Positions 46,706-55,540 of a stretch of DNA of 64,000 bases are shown one piece after another. A program made the position numbers and the translations under genes. The DNA is from Sulfurospirillum sp. GTDB taxonomy: Bacteria > Campylobacterota > Campylobacteria > Campylobacterales > Sulfurospirillaceae. The DNA lies in the NCBI GenBank assembly GCA_016744795.1, contig JADGDR010000001.1, positions 62,001 to 126,000 of the forward strand, written 5' to 3'. Numbering within the stretch: the stretch's first letter is position 1; each line of letters opens with the position of its first letter. The notes under the pieces are model-generated. The model made no database searches, was not told the origin of the DNA, and saw only the letters and a list, made by a program, of their open reading frames with translations.

Positions 46706-47257
46706 TTAAGCGTACTTAGAGTAAAAGGCAGTTTTTTCATTGTCACTTGCCTCACCCTTGTTGATTTTTCCAATCAACTCTTCTTGTGTAGGAGCTACAC
46801 TCCCACGACCTCTGCTCCCAAACTCTCCATCGTCACTTTGACCTTGAAAATTCTTTAAAAAGATATTTTCAATACCAGTTTTATTAAAGAGTGCTTGTCC
46901 ACTTCCTGGATCTTTTTTATCCATCTCTTTTAGATGTTCAACGATTTTGTCCATATCAAAATCATCACCATACTCGGCTTTCATATCTTTAGTGATTGAA
47001 CCAAGTGCTTTTTCTTGTCTAAACTCTTCGAGGGTATTTTTATCCTCTTCACTGAAAGTTTCCCCAGGAGGTTTATCTTTTGATGTATCAGTATCACCAC
47101 CTTCATCTTCGTCTTTGTCATCATCAAGGTCAGTGTCAAGGTCATCGTCAAGGTCATCACTTCCACCACCGCCAGATTCCTCTTCTACCACTCTAAAAAA
47201 CATAAAACCAAAAAGAAGTGCAAAAAATGCTGGTAAAAAGCCATATTTACGCATCAC
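46706..47257 (-). CDS. Scaffold-like protein with hydrophobic N-terminus (prophage B)
   Basis: A 183-residue protein. After an odd hydrophobic start (MMRKYGFLPAFFALLFGFMF) comes a very acidic Gly/Asp-rich linker (about 27-65) and a helical, charged remainder with NIFLKNFQGQ...GRGS and a final SDNEKTAFYSKYA that resembles capsid scaffolds. Place before the capsid gene fits scaffolding; the membrane-like start is unusual and could mean assembly at the membrane or a different role. Confidence 0.55.
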   Translation of the reverse strand: MMRKYGFLPAFFALLFGFMFFRVVEEESGGGGSDDLDDDLDTDLDDDKDEDEGGDTDTSKDKPPGETFSEEDKNTLEEFRQEKALGSITKDMKAEYGDDFDMDKIVEHLKEMDKKDPGSGQALFNKTGIENIFLKNFQGQSDDGEFGSRGRGSVAPTQEELIGKINKGEASDNEKTAFYSKYA

Positions 47258-47645
47258 TTCCTCCCGTACCTGGTAATGGTGGGTTCTTTTTTAGAGTTTC
47301 ATTTTCTGCTCTTAACTCTTCATTTGTCTTTTCAAGGGCATCCAATCTCTCAAATATCTCAGTCATCCCAGGTGTTTTTTTCATCTGAGTCTCTCTTACT
47401 TCAGCTTCACTAGCTGGCATAGCTGCCCAGAGAGCTTCTTTTATCACAAGATAAGGACGTTTTGTCCCTTTTTTCAGAACAACACGGTCACCAACGCTAC
47501 ACTTGATAGCAACTTGAAGAGGTATTTTTTCACCACTTTTATAGGGTGTACCCTCTTTTGTTAGTCTAGGAATCTCAAAAACACCCATGCCATTGCTGGC
47601 TATTTTGAGGATTTTCCCACAATCTACATATGCATTTTTTCTCAT
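47247..47645 (-). CDS. Capsid decoration-like protein (prophage B)
   Basis: A 132-residue protein: beta-rich first 70 residues (ILKIASNGMGVFEIPRLTKEGTPYKSGEKIPLQVAIKCSVGDRVVLKKGTKRPYLVIKEAL) like a small OB or SH3-type fold, then a coiled-coil (IFERLDALEKTNEELRAENETLKK). Between portal and scaffold genes. Head decoration or assembly function inferred from position; counterpart of 36991-37296 in A. Confidence 0.55.
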   Translation of the reverse strand: MRKNAYVDCGKILKIASNGMGVFEIPRLTKEGTPYKSGEKIPLQVAIKCSVGDRVVLKKGTKRPYLVIKEALWAAMPASEAEVRETQMKKTPGMTEIFERLDALEKTNEELRAENETLKKNPPLPGTGGSDA

Positions 47646-47671
47646 ATTTTTTCCTTTTCAATATTTATCAT

Positions 47672-47705
47672 TATTTTAGACTTAGTAATTCCCTATTTTT
47701 TTATA
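47672..47705 (-). promoter_or_regulatory. Candidate prophage B late promoter, copy 2
   Basis: Minus strand GGGAA, nine bases, CTAAAATA, preceded by an A-run; equivalent to 1019-1052. It lies between the portal stop and the decoration-like gene. A looser relative (AAAATAAGGAAACACC) stands upstream of the portal near 49355-49370. Confidence 0.35.
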
Positions 47706-49329
47706 CTCCACCTCTGCCTATGGCGGTAGCTTCTTTTTCTTCCAAACTTGGTTCATCTATCTCTTCCTCCTGAGTCTCTATCTCATCTATAGGTGCAGAT
47801 TCTCCCTCTATGAGTACCAGTATCTGTTTCATGATTCTCTCTACTATTTCAGGGGTTGCTTTTTGAGATTGCATTAGTATCTGTAAAAGGGAATTGAGTT
47901 GTTGTAGTTTTGCTTCGTTTGCTAAGGTAGTACCAAAGTTTACTTTGACATCAAAGTCTAAAGGTTTTCTTTTACCTTGAGTTCCTATAACTTCTATAAT
48001 GGTCTCATCTTCTAAAAGTTGTATAAAAACTTCATCAGGTGTATGTTGCCAAACCAATTCCACAAAACTTTGTGCGTAAGAGTGTAGCTTGGTATCAAGT
48101 AGAGTTTGCATCATAGACTCTATTCTCATTGAACTCGCTGCGTTCACGGTTTGCAGTGCACCCATGGCTCTTCTGTCACTTGGACCAGTTTGACCAGTAA
48201 GTATAGAATTTACTCCTGTCGTGACTTCATACTCTTCTTTGAGCATTGCTATCTCTTCACTTAAACCATAACTTCCAGGTTCACCAAGAGGTTGGATGAC
48301 ATCTCTCACCCCTTTGCCCTGTATAGTTTGTACGCGTATATATTTTTTACGACTGTTTATATCCGATATACTAATCTGCCCTGCATCTACATCTACTGCC
48401 ATGAGTGGATCTATCTGATTTTCAGTAACGTCTATCTTTTGGTTACGTTTTATGTTGTATTCTGTTTGTATCTCTCTTACGAGTTCTGGTATGCTTTGTC
48501 CATATACTTGAAGCTCATCTTCTCTTAAATCTTCATCTACACTTGGTAGAGACTCCAAACAATACCCATGGTGAAATACCGAACGTTTCACATACTTTAC
48601 TTGTACTCTCACGCTATTACAAAAAACACTAAGTTTCCATCTTGGTTTACCTTGCCATGAGACACGCTCATACAGATCTTTCATCTCTATACGCATAGAG
48701 TTCATTGCATTATCAGGATATAGTTTTGATTTGTCCTCTTTTTTCGGGTTGTAGATGTTTTTTTCTATCTTCTCTTTTATCTCACGTACGCTTTCTCTCC
48801 ACTTGTAAGATTTATTTTCTACATCATGTATATCTGTAGCAAACGGATCAAAAGCTAAATCTGTTATAGGTATATGTCTTGTGCGTATTTCTTGGCGGTG
48901 AGCATCCCAAAAAAGTGCAACTATACCCAAAGGTTGTGAAATAGCGGAAAGTACAGCTTTACTTAGTCCAGTTCTATGTCCTGGTTGTCTCCACTCTTTT
49001 TTAAGTGCAGCCATAATTGCATTTTGTTTTTTTAGATCACCATCACTTCTTTTTCCTATATGACTTACTTCAATAGGACAACGATTGCCCATAAAAGAAG
49101 TTTTAAAGATAGCGTGGATTATGTTTATAGTAGTTTTTGTAAGAGGTGTGTAAAGCTTTGAACGAGTTCTGTCGCCTGCTTTTCTTTTAGCAGTACGTTT
49201 GTCTTCGCCATCAACTCCGCTTTTATACTTGGCTTTAAAAGCTCTTTCATTGTCTAAAAATCTCTCTTTTGACTCATCAAGTTTACTAAAAGCACTCTCT
49301 ATAAGAGCTAGTTCCTTAGAGTATGGCAT
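47701..49329 (-). CDS. Portal protein (prophage B)
   Basis: A 542-residue portal-type protein at the head of the structural operon. It has a helical N-terminus, the LTGQTGPSDRRAMGALQTVNAASSMRIESMMQ segment near 385-415 typical of podovirus portals, a C-terminal helical crown (LQQLNSLLQILMQSQKATPEIVERIMKQIL) and an acidic tail. Followed by scaffold and capsid genes, as expected. The terminase is not seen near it. Confidence 0.75.
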   Translation of the reverse strand: MPYSKELALIESAFSKLDESKERFLDNERAFKAKYKSGVDGEDKRTAKRKAGDRTRSKLYTPLTKTTINIIHAIFKTSFMGNRCPIEVSHIGKRSDGDLKKQNAIMAALKKEWRQPGHRTGLSKAVLSAISQPLGIVALFWDAHRQEIRTRHIPITDLAFDPFATDIHDVENKSYKWRESVREIKEKIEKNIYNPKKEDKSKLYPDNAMNSMRIEMKDLYERVSWQGKPRWKLSVFCNSVRVQVKYVKRSVFHHGYCLESLPSVDEDLREDELQVYGQSIPELVREIQTEYNIKRNQKIDVTENQIDPLMAVDVDAGQISISDINSRKKYIRVQTIQGKGVRDVIQPLGEPGSYGLSEEIAMLKEEYEVTTGVNSILTGQTGPSDRRAMGALQTVNAASSMRIESMMQTLLDTKLHSYAQSFVELVWQHTPDEVFIQLLEDETIIEVIGTQGKRKPLDFDVKVNFGTTLANEAKLQQLNSLLQILMQSQKATPEIVERIMKQILVLIEGESAPIDEIETQEEEIDEPSLEEKEATAIGRGGV

Positions 49330-49390
49330 GTGACCTCTTTTTTATTTTAAGTGTAAAAGAGGTGTTTCCTTATTTTTATATATTTATAAT

Positions 49391-49540
49391 TTAATCAAAT
49401 TGCACTTTAACCTTTGTTACTGGAATATTGTTAATATAATAAATGCCTTCACTTTCTGATTTTGTGATAGCATTTATATCTTTTGTTTTGACTTCTTTAT
49501 CATCATGCCCTATTATTTTACAAACTAGTTTACAAAACAT
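49391..49540 (-). CDS. 49-residue small protein (prophage B)
   Basis: A short reading frame (MFCKLVCKIIGHDDKEVKTK, then DINAITKSESEGIYYINNIP and VTKVKVQFD) whose ATG is four bases after the stop of the secreted protein gene. Weak ribosome-binding site, so coupled translation would be needed. Beta-rich composition, two Cys. Plausible but not certain. The rest of the gap (49330-49390) holds the portal promoter region. Confidence 0.45.
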   Translation of the reverse strand: MFCKLVCKIIGHDDKEVKTKDINAITKSESEGIYYINNIPVTKVKVQFD

Positions 49541-49544
49541 ATTC

Positions 49545-50612
49545 TTATCTTAAAACATGATTTAAATAAGGAGTTTCACTATCGTCTATAGAAAGGTCTA
49601 TATCTAGAAGTCTAGTTTGATATGCTTTAAAAAACTTATCACTAAGAAACTTTTTATCTAAATGCAAATTAAAATAATCATAAGCAGTGATAGAATATAT
49701 ATATTTTTTAAAGCCTGTTATATCTTTTTTATTAAAATATGCAACTGCTTTACATATCTTCTTGCTCATATAAATTTCTCCATAACTAGAAAAATCTTTT
49801 TTAAAATAAATCTGTTTTAGAATTTCATTTTCTTTCAAATATTTACAATTATTGTTATATAAATATTCTTTCATAAAATTAAGTGGAGGTAATTTTTCAT
49901 TATCTATAAAGAGCTGATGATAATATGTAAAAACTAGTTGATTATTTATTTGTTCAGGTACTATAAGCATGGTTTTTGTTTCTTTATCTGTCATAAAAGG
50001 AAGAGATTTATTATATGCCATTATGTTGTCTAATTCACTTCCAATCAATACATCTTCTTCCCATTTTTCATTAAATAATCTATTTAACCGTCTTTTACTA
50101 TTGTGTAGGTTTTGCAAAGTAAATAAAATCTCATCTCTATCCATATATTTTTCTTTTCCGTCTACAATAAGAGGTTTTCTTTTTGCTATCTTAGATAATA
50201 AGTCATTAATTTTAATGATATTTCTTTGTAAAGCACGAACAATTGCATCTTGCTGTGGATTTTTTTTAGATTTAAAAGTGCTTATAGAAACTATATAGTT
50301 AATTAATTTTGAAGTTTTTACAACTTGCTTATTATCGTATGACAATAAAGCACTTTTCCAACTTTCCATCTGAAAAGCCAGAGAAAAAGGAAGGGTTCCT
50401 TTTACTCCCTCAATAAATTCTTCTTTTTGAGCTTTGTTTTTTATATTTTTATTAATCAAAACCCAAAATTCTTTATGCATATTTTTTGTTAAATATCCAT
50501 CAGATGCCATTGTCACTCTTTTTATTTGAGTAAATCTTTCCCAATCTGCACTTGCACTAGCAAATGTCCCACACAAGAATATATAAACAATAGCACTTAA
50601 AAATAATTTCAT
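49545..50612 (-). CDS. Secreted lysogeny-region protein (prophage B)
   Basis: Unrecognised 355-residue protein with a signal peptide (MKLFLSAIVYIFLCGTFASA, cleavage probably after ASA). The mature part is helical, basic and aromatic, with no known domain or lipobox. It follows the repressor gene by two bases on the same strand and should be expressed in the lysogen, so it may change the cell envelope or block superinfection. The repressor-plus-secreted-protein layout mirrors 19354-20321 in A. Confidence 0.6.
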   Translation of the reverse strand: MKLFLSAIVYIFLCGTFASASADWERFTQIKRVTMASDGYLTKNMHKEFWVLINKNIKNKAQKEEFIEGVKGTLPFSLAFQMESWKSALLSYDNKQVVKTSKLINYIVSISTFKSKKNPQQDAIVRALQRNIIKINDLLSKIAKRKPLIVDGKEKYMDRDEILFTLQNLHNSKRRLNRLFNEKWEEDVLIGSELDNIMAYNKSLPFMTDKETKTMLIVPEQINNQLVFTYYHQLFIDNEKLPPLNFMKEYLYNNNCKYLKENEILKQIYFKKDFSSYGEIYMSKKICKAVAYFNKKDITGFKKYIYSITAYDYFNLHLDKKFLSDKFFKAYQTRLLDIDLSIDDSETPYLNHVLR

Positions 50613-50614
50613 CC

Positions 50615-51253
50615 CTAAACCCTCTGCATACTATATATAACACGACCTAGTATCTCAAAGTCACCATCTATGTCAAATGCTGGGTAGTTTTCGTTGTCGC
50701 TTTTTGCTAAGACTTTTCCAGGAACTCTAAAGAGTCTCTTTACAAAAACTTCGTCGCCCATACGCACAACATAGACTTCACCATCTTTTAACTCTGTATC
50801 ACTTCTGTCTATGAACATCACATCACCATCTTTGATGTTTGGGTACATACTGTCGCCACTACACTTTATGGCTTCTGTTTTATTTACATGTAAATCTAAA
50901 CATAAAGAAGGTGGTATGTGCATAAACTCTGGTTTTGAAGCTTCCCCATTGATAGCACCAAATCCAGCACTAGCTCTAATATCATTATAATAAGGAATAG
51001 TACCTTTTGCATTTTCTTCATCTTCTAAAAACATTTCGCCATCACCATAAAGTAGCCAAGTAGGATTCACGCCTACTTTTACTTTTAAAACATCTATTCG
51101 CTCTAAACTAAAAGGAGCTTTGCCTAATTCTAAACTTTTATAAGAAGCCAAAGGGATATTTAAAAACTCTGCAAACGAATCTTGTCTATATTCACCTTCT
51201 TTATAGCTTCTACGAATATTTTTCAATCTATTAGCTAGTATTTTCCTATCCAT
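50615..51253 (-). CDS. LexA-like phage repressor, self-cleavage competent (prophage B)
   Basis: A 212-residue CI-type repressor. N-terminal helix-turn-helix about 8-65. Cleavage-site Ala96-Gly97 (RASAGFGA), catalytic Ser135 in CSGDSMYPNIKDGD and Lys172 in VFVKRLF are all present, so RecA-stimulated self-cleavage and SOS induction are expected. Divergent from the Cro-like gene at 51427. It controls B's early genes. Confidence 0.88.
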   Translation of the reverse strand: MDRKILANRLKNIRRSYKEGEYRQDSFAEFLNIPLASYKSLELGKAPFSLERIDVLKVKVGVNPTWLLYGDGEMFLEDEENAKGTIPYYNDIRASAGFGAINGEASKPEFMHIPPSLCLDLHVNKTEAIKCSGDSMYPNIKDGDVMFIDRSDTELKDGEVYVVRMGDEVFVKRLFRVPGKVLAKSDNENYPAFDIDGDFEILGRVIYSMQRV

Positions 51254-51426
51254 AAATATCCTTTTTTAATAATTTAGTATATATTTAAATACTATTTAAG
51301 TTTAAAGAGTATATACTTTCGAAAGTGACTTGAAAGAAAGACTTATTATCTTAAAAAGTATTTAAACTCAAAGGTATTATAGTTCTTCTTTTCTTAAAAA
51401 GTATTGAAATGAATAAAGGAAATACC
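51254..51426. promoter_or_regulatory. Divergent immunity promoters and operators (prophage B)
   Basis: AT-rich gap with repeated AGTAT half-sites: AGTATATATTTAAATACT (about 51278-51295), AGTATATACTTTCG (about 51309), AGTATTTAAACTC (about 51358) and AGTATTGAAATG near the Cro-like gene. Together they look like operators for the repressor and Cro-like protein. -10-like TATTATAG near 51373 could serve rightward transcription. Confidence 0.55.
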
Positions 51427-51639
51427 ATGACACACCGATTAATTGGCAAAGAAATTGCAAAAAAACGTAAAAAAGTAGGAATTTCACAGATTGATTTCGC
51501 AAGTAAAATCGGACTTAGCTTGGCACAAGTAAAATTCGTAGAAGGTGGCAGAAAAAAAATTGATATTACTTTGATGAAAAAAATCAAAGAGGTTATAGGT
51601 GAGTTTGAAACTCCTAGCGATAAACAAAACGCAGCATAA
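51427..51639 (+). CDS. Cro-like HTH protein (prophage B)
   Basis: A 70-residue XRE-type protein from the ATG at 51427 (AAAGGAAATACC upstream; an ATG at 51409 is possible). Helix-turn-helix: LIGKEIAKKRKKVGISQIDFASKIGLSLAQVKFVEGGRKKID. First rightward gene, divergent from the repressor; expected to act as Cro. Confidence 0.75.
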   Translation: MTHRLIGKEIAKKRKKVGISQIDFASKIGLSLAQVKFVEGGRKKIDITLMKKIKEVIGEFETPSDKQNAA

Positions 51640-51652
51640 CAAAGGATCAGAC

Positions 51653-52270
51653 ATGAGACCTCTTGGAAGTACTAAAGATAGACGAGCTATATTTGAAGAA
51701 GAGTTTACCAAGCTTATTGTTATGACAAAAAGAGATAAGACTATACACTACAAAACAAGACTAAAACTTCTTAGAGTTTATACACTTTTATATCTTACTG
51801 GTTGTCGTGTGAGTGAAATCATAAACTTTACATGTAAAGACATAGAAAACATCATAGTAAACAAACAAATTTCACTAGACAACTCTACAAAAACAAAAAA
51901 ACCAAGAGCTCTTTTGTTTAACTACACTGGAACAAAGATGCTTATAGATCTTGATTATACAGATTGCTCGGAAAGAACAAGTTTTCTCTTTTATAGTAAA
52001 GGTTCAAACACTCCTATGGTAACAAGTGTATTTAACAGGTTGGTAAATACTCACTTAAAAAAAGTACTAGGCGAACTTTATACAACACATAGTTTTAGAG
52101 CTGGTTATATAACTAGGATTGTAGAGAGAACAGGAAACATAGAAACAGCACGTTCTTTAGTAGGACACAAAACCATAAAAACAACTATGGGTTATCTTAA
52201 ATCTACTCCAAAACAGATGGAAGATGCCATAGATAAAATCTTTCCAAGTGAGAAACATCATGTACGTTAA
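51653..52270 (+). CDS. Small tyrosine recombinase (prophage B)
   Basis: A 205-residue tyrosine recombinase from the ATG at 51653 (AAAGGA six bases upstream). Catalytic Arg52 (TGCRVSEI), HSFRAGY (His and Arg), VGHKTIKTTMGYLK (His and Tyr). It has only a short N-terminal region. B also carries a full-length integrase next to its attachment site, so this second enzyme probably has another job, such as dimer resolution or recombination in replication. Phage-plasmid A also has a small one (26849-27370). Confidence 0.75.
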   Translation: MRPLGSTKDRRAIFEEEFTKLIVMTKRDKTIHYKTRLKLLRVYTLLYLTGCRVSEIINFTCKDIENIIVNKQISLDNSTKTKKPRALLFNYTGTKMLIDLDYTDCSERTSFLFYSKGSNTPMVTSVFNRLVNTHLKKVLGELYTTHSFRAGYITRIVERTGNIETARSLVGHKTIKTTMGYLKSTPKQMEDAIDKIFPSEKHHVR

Positions 52271-52640
52271 GTTAAATGATGCAGCACTCATAAATGAGAT
52301 CACAAAAAAACAGTTACAAAACCTCTTTTATCATGATAGAGATAGTGGTCGCACTGATCGCTTTATAGTAGAAGATGGTGAACTAAAAGTGCACGTTGAT
52401 TATCTTTGTCCACATCGTACAGAGATAGAAACTCTCTACATTCAAGCCTTAGAAACTTCATCCAACGAGAAGGAGATAGCTCGCATAGTAGCAAAAAGAA
52501 CTGGCAAAAAAGTACATAACATATATATGTATCTTAGAAACTTTAGATTTAAAAATGCCAAGTTTGCGGCACTTGTTATAGATGCACTCAAAGAGTACAT
52601 CAGCCACAACAATTTATTTTACATAGGAAAATATGCATGA
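52260..52640 (+). CDS. Unknown early protein (prophage B)
   Basis: About 126 residues from the ATG at 52260 (a GTG at 52248 is possible). Contains AALINEITKKQLQNLFYHDRDSGRTDRFIVEDGELKVHVDYLC, then EKEIARIVAKRTGKKVHNIYMYLRNFRFKNAKFAALVIDAL, a helix-turn-helix-like second half similar in style to 11771-12178 of A. It overlaps both neighbours. DNA-binding role likely. Confidence 0.55.
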   Translation: MYVKLNDAALINEITKKQLQNLFYHDRDSGRTDRFIVEDGELKVHVDYLCPHRTEIETLYIQALETSSNEKEIARIVAKRTGKKVHNIYMYLRNFRFKNAKFAALVIDALKEYISHNNLFYIGKYA

Positions 52641-55540
52641 ACCAAAACCTTTTTGACCTAGCCAAAGAGAGGCTGGGTATTGATGAGTTAAGAGAGTATA
52701 TGGAAGCAAATGGCACAGAGTTTAAAAACAAAAAAAGTGCTTTTTGTCCTTTTCATAGTCACAACCGTAAAAGTACAAGTCTTGGGATTAAAACCCAAAA
52801 TGGAACTCCCTTTTTCTTTTGTTTCAACTGTGAAACAGGAGGAGATGTAGTATCTTATGCTCAGAAGATTCATAAGATTACTCCACTTGAAGCAGCTATG
52901 AGAGTGCTTGATTTTTTCAATATCACGTACATAGCCCCAAATTCTCCCGATATAAGTAAAGAAGAACGTGAAGTTATAAATAAAGAGCAAGAAGAGCACC
53001 GTAAGCTTTTTGATGAAAAGCGTAAAAAAGCTCAAGCTAATGAAGAACGTTTATATAATTTTATGCAGAAAAAAGCTCAAGATGAAGCTCCTATCTTTGC
53101 TGAAAACTTTGATCAAAAGAGATCTGATTTAAAAGACATCATAACCAAAAACTTTCCAAATCAATCTCCAACTTTTGAAGATTATGCAAATACTTATCTT
53201 GGCTATGATATAGATCATCAGAGCATTGCAATCATAAACCGTGATGGTAAAAAAGTACATAACATAAAACATAGAGAAAAATTTATCTATGACAAAAAAG
53301 CTAGAGCACTTACTACTTCACGTATGGATGGTAAGTGGATTGGTATGCCTTATCTTACTGGTGGAGTTTTTCCTGCTGAGTATTTTAAAGAGCACACAGA
53401 TAATAGAGTCATCATCTGTGAAGGCGAAAAAGATGCACTTAACCTTCTAAGCTTTCAGGTAAACGTTCTTACTTTGGGAGGCGTAACAAACTCTTGGGAA
53501 CCATTTGCACATCTTTTAAAAAACAAGTCTGTTTATATTTGGTTTGACAACGACAATGCAGGATATGAAAATGCCCTAAAGCGTTATTATGAGATAGAAA
53601 AAGTAGTAGCTGAGATTTATCTTGTACCTTTTTTCTCACTCAATCCAGCTCTACCAAACAAGTATGACATAAGCGACTTCCTAAAAGACAATGAGCACAG
53701 GATTAAAGATAGTAAAGATTTGTTTCATGCTATAGCTTACTCTTGTTTTAAAGTTACAAATGACATCATAGATGAGATAGAAGAGTACACCTCACTTGAT
53801 CTAAGGGATTATCGTCGTTTAGATTTATTAAAAGATTTTCGTCAAATCAAAAAAGAGTTTTTAAAAAAAGATAGGAATAGTGAATATATAAATGTTTTTA
53901 AAGCAAAAGGCGACTTAGACGACGAACATGTTGATTATGTTATGAATAAAATTAAAGTTATAAAGAAAACTCCAGCATATGACAAAGTCATGGAGATAGT
54001 TTCACAAGTTCTTTTTGATAAAGATGAAAAAGTTAAAGAAGCTAGTGAAATACTCAAGCTCGTAGATTCTGCAATAGACATAAAAAACAAACTTTTAACA
54101 AACTACCGCCAAACTCATATAGTTGACATGATGCATGCTTTCTTACGTATGGCAAAAAAAGCTGGTTATACATTTGGAGAGTATAAAGGTCTTTTGTACG
54201 TCTGGACTGGTACACACTACTTGCAACTAGAACTAAGAGATATGGTTAAGTGGATTCACAAAGATTGGATGTATGCAGCTAGAATTGACTTTAAAAAACA
54301 GACTGTAAACAATGTTGAAGATGTAGTAAAAAACATACTCTCAAAGTCTCGTAACTTGGACGAAATAAAAAAGTATGAAAAACGTCGCGTTATCAACGTG
54401 CTCAATGGTACTATTTTTATTTCACCAAAAGGAAAACTTACCTTTGTAAATGAGCATAGGCAAAAAGATGCTGCTACAAACATACTGGCTTTTTCCTTTA
54501 ATGACCAAGCTAAGTGTCCAAAATGGAGTAAATTTTTAGCAAGAATTTTACCTAGCGAAGATGATCGTCAAACACTTATGGAGTTTATAGGTTATTGTTT
54601 TTTACCCAGTCATGATTATGAAGCGTTTTTGTTTCTTTATGGAAGAAATGGATCAAATGGAAAATCTGTTATTTTAGATGTAATACGTAGTTTTTTTGGT
54701 GAAGACAATGTTTCGAGTTTACAACTGCAACAACTCTATTCTCATGAGCTTGATTCTCTTACAGGTAAGATTATCAACATAGGCTCAGAAATAGACAAAG
54801 CAGGAACAGACAATGGACAACTAGCAAATTTAAAAGTACTCGTTTCTCCAAAAGATCCTTTACAAATTAATCCTAAAAATCGTCCACCTTTTCAACTGCT
54901 CTCAAAAGAGCAGCCAAAAATGGCATATGCAGGAAACGGTAAACCTAGTCGTGGTATGGACAATGCAGTACTAAGACGTATGTTGCTTTTAGTTATAGAT
55001 GTTGAGATAAAAGATGATGAAAAGATACGTGGGCTTAGTGACAGATTTGGTGATGAGATGGCAGGTATTTTTAACTTAGCTCTTGAAGGTATGCACCGTC
55101 TTATAAAAAGAGGGAAATTTACCAGATCTGATAGGATGAAAGAAGAACTCGAAGCATACAAAGATGAGATAAATCCACTTCGTACTTTTATAGATGAAGC
55201 TATCATACCTGATAAAGTAACAATGGTCCCAAATCAATACTTATATAGTTTATATAAAGCTTATATGGGTAACACTGGGGGTAAAGCACTTAAAGATTCT
55301 AACTTTTGGAAATCTTTACGAGAAGAACTCTCTTCAGACAATATCAAACTTATGAACAAACAAATCAGACTTAAAAATCCTCTTGTAGGATTAACAGACC
55401 GTGCTCGTTTTGCAGTTGGAATCAGAATAAATACTGATTTTGAAATCAATGCAATTAGCATAGGTGACAAAATTATTAAGATAGATGATATGAACCTTGA
55501 TGCAAGACAAGCTCTCCCTTTGGAGGAGGTAGATGCTTAG
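52637..55540 (+). CDS. P4-alpha-like primase-helicase (prophage B)
   Basis: A 967-residue multifunctional replication protein. Zinc finger CPFH...CFNC (Cys37, His40, Cys62, Cys65); TOPRIM primase core (VIICEGEKDAL, Glu262; IWFDNDNAGY, Asp304 and Asp306); a D5_N-type region ahead of an SF3 helicase with Walker A GRNGSNGKS at about 668-677 and Walker B IINIGSEIDKA. In phage P4 such a protein also binds iterons at ori; here iterons follow directly (55541-55824). It should let B replicate its own origin. Confidence 0.88.
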   Translation: MNQNLFDLAKERLGIDELREYMEANGTEFKNKKSAFCPFHSHNRKSTSLGIKTQNGTPFFFCFNCETGGDVVSYAQKIHKITPLEAAMRVLDFFNITYIAPNSPDISKEEREVINKEQEEHRKLFDEKRKKAQANEERLYNFMQKKAQDEAPIFAENFDQKRSDLKDIITKNFPNQSPTFEDYANTYLGYDIDHQSIAIINRDGKKVHNIKHREKFIYDKKARALTTSRMDGKWIGMPYLTGGVFPAEYFKEHTDNRVIICEGEKDALNLLSFQVNVLTLGGVTNSWEPFAHLLKNKSVYIWFDNDNAGYENALKRYYEIEKVVAEIYLVPFFSLNPALPNKYDISDFLKDNEHRIKDSKDLFHAIAYSCFKVTNDIIDEIEEYTSLDLRDYRRLDLLKDFRQIKKEFLKKDRNSEYINVFKAKGDLDDEHVDYVMNKIKVIKKTPAYDKVMEIVSQVLFDKDEKVKEASEILKLVDSAIDIKNKLLTNYRQTHIVDMMHAFLRMAKKAGYTFGEYKGLLYVWTGTHYLQLELRDMVKWIHKDWMYAARIDFKKQTVNNVEDVVKNILSKSRNLDEIKKYEKRRVINVLNGTIFISPKGKLTFVNEHRQKDAATNILAFSFNDQAKCPKWSKFLARILPSEDDRQTLMEFIGYCFLPSHDYEAFLFLYGRNGSNGKSVILDVIRSFFGEDNVSSLQLQQLYSHELDSLTGKIINIGSEIDKAGTDNGQLANLKVLVSPKDPLQINPKNRPPFQLLSKEQPKMAYAGNGKPSRGMDNAVLRRMLLLVIDVEIKDDEKIRGLSDRFGDEMAGIFNLALEGMHRLIKRGKFTRSDRMKEELEAYKDEINPLRTFIDEAIIPDKVTMVPNQYLYSLYKAYMGNTGGKALKDSNFWKSLREELSSDNIKLMNKQIRLKNPLVGLTDRARFAVGIRINTDFEINAISIGDKIIKIDDMNLDARQALPLEEVDA

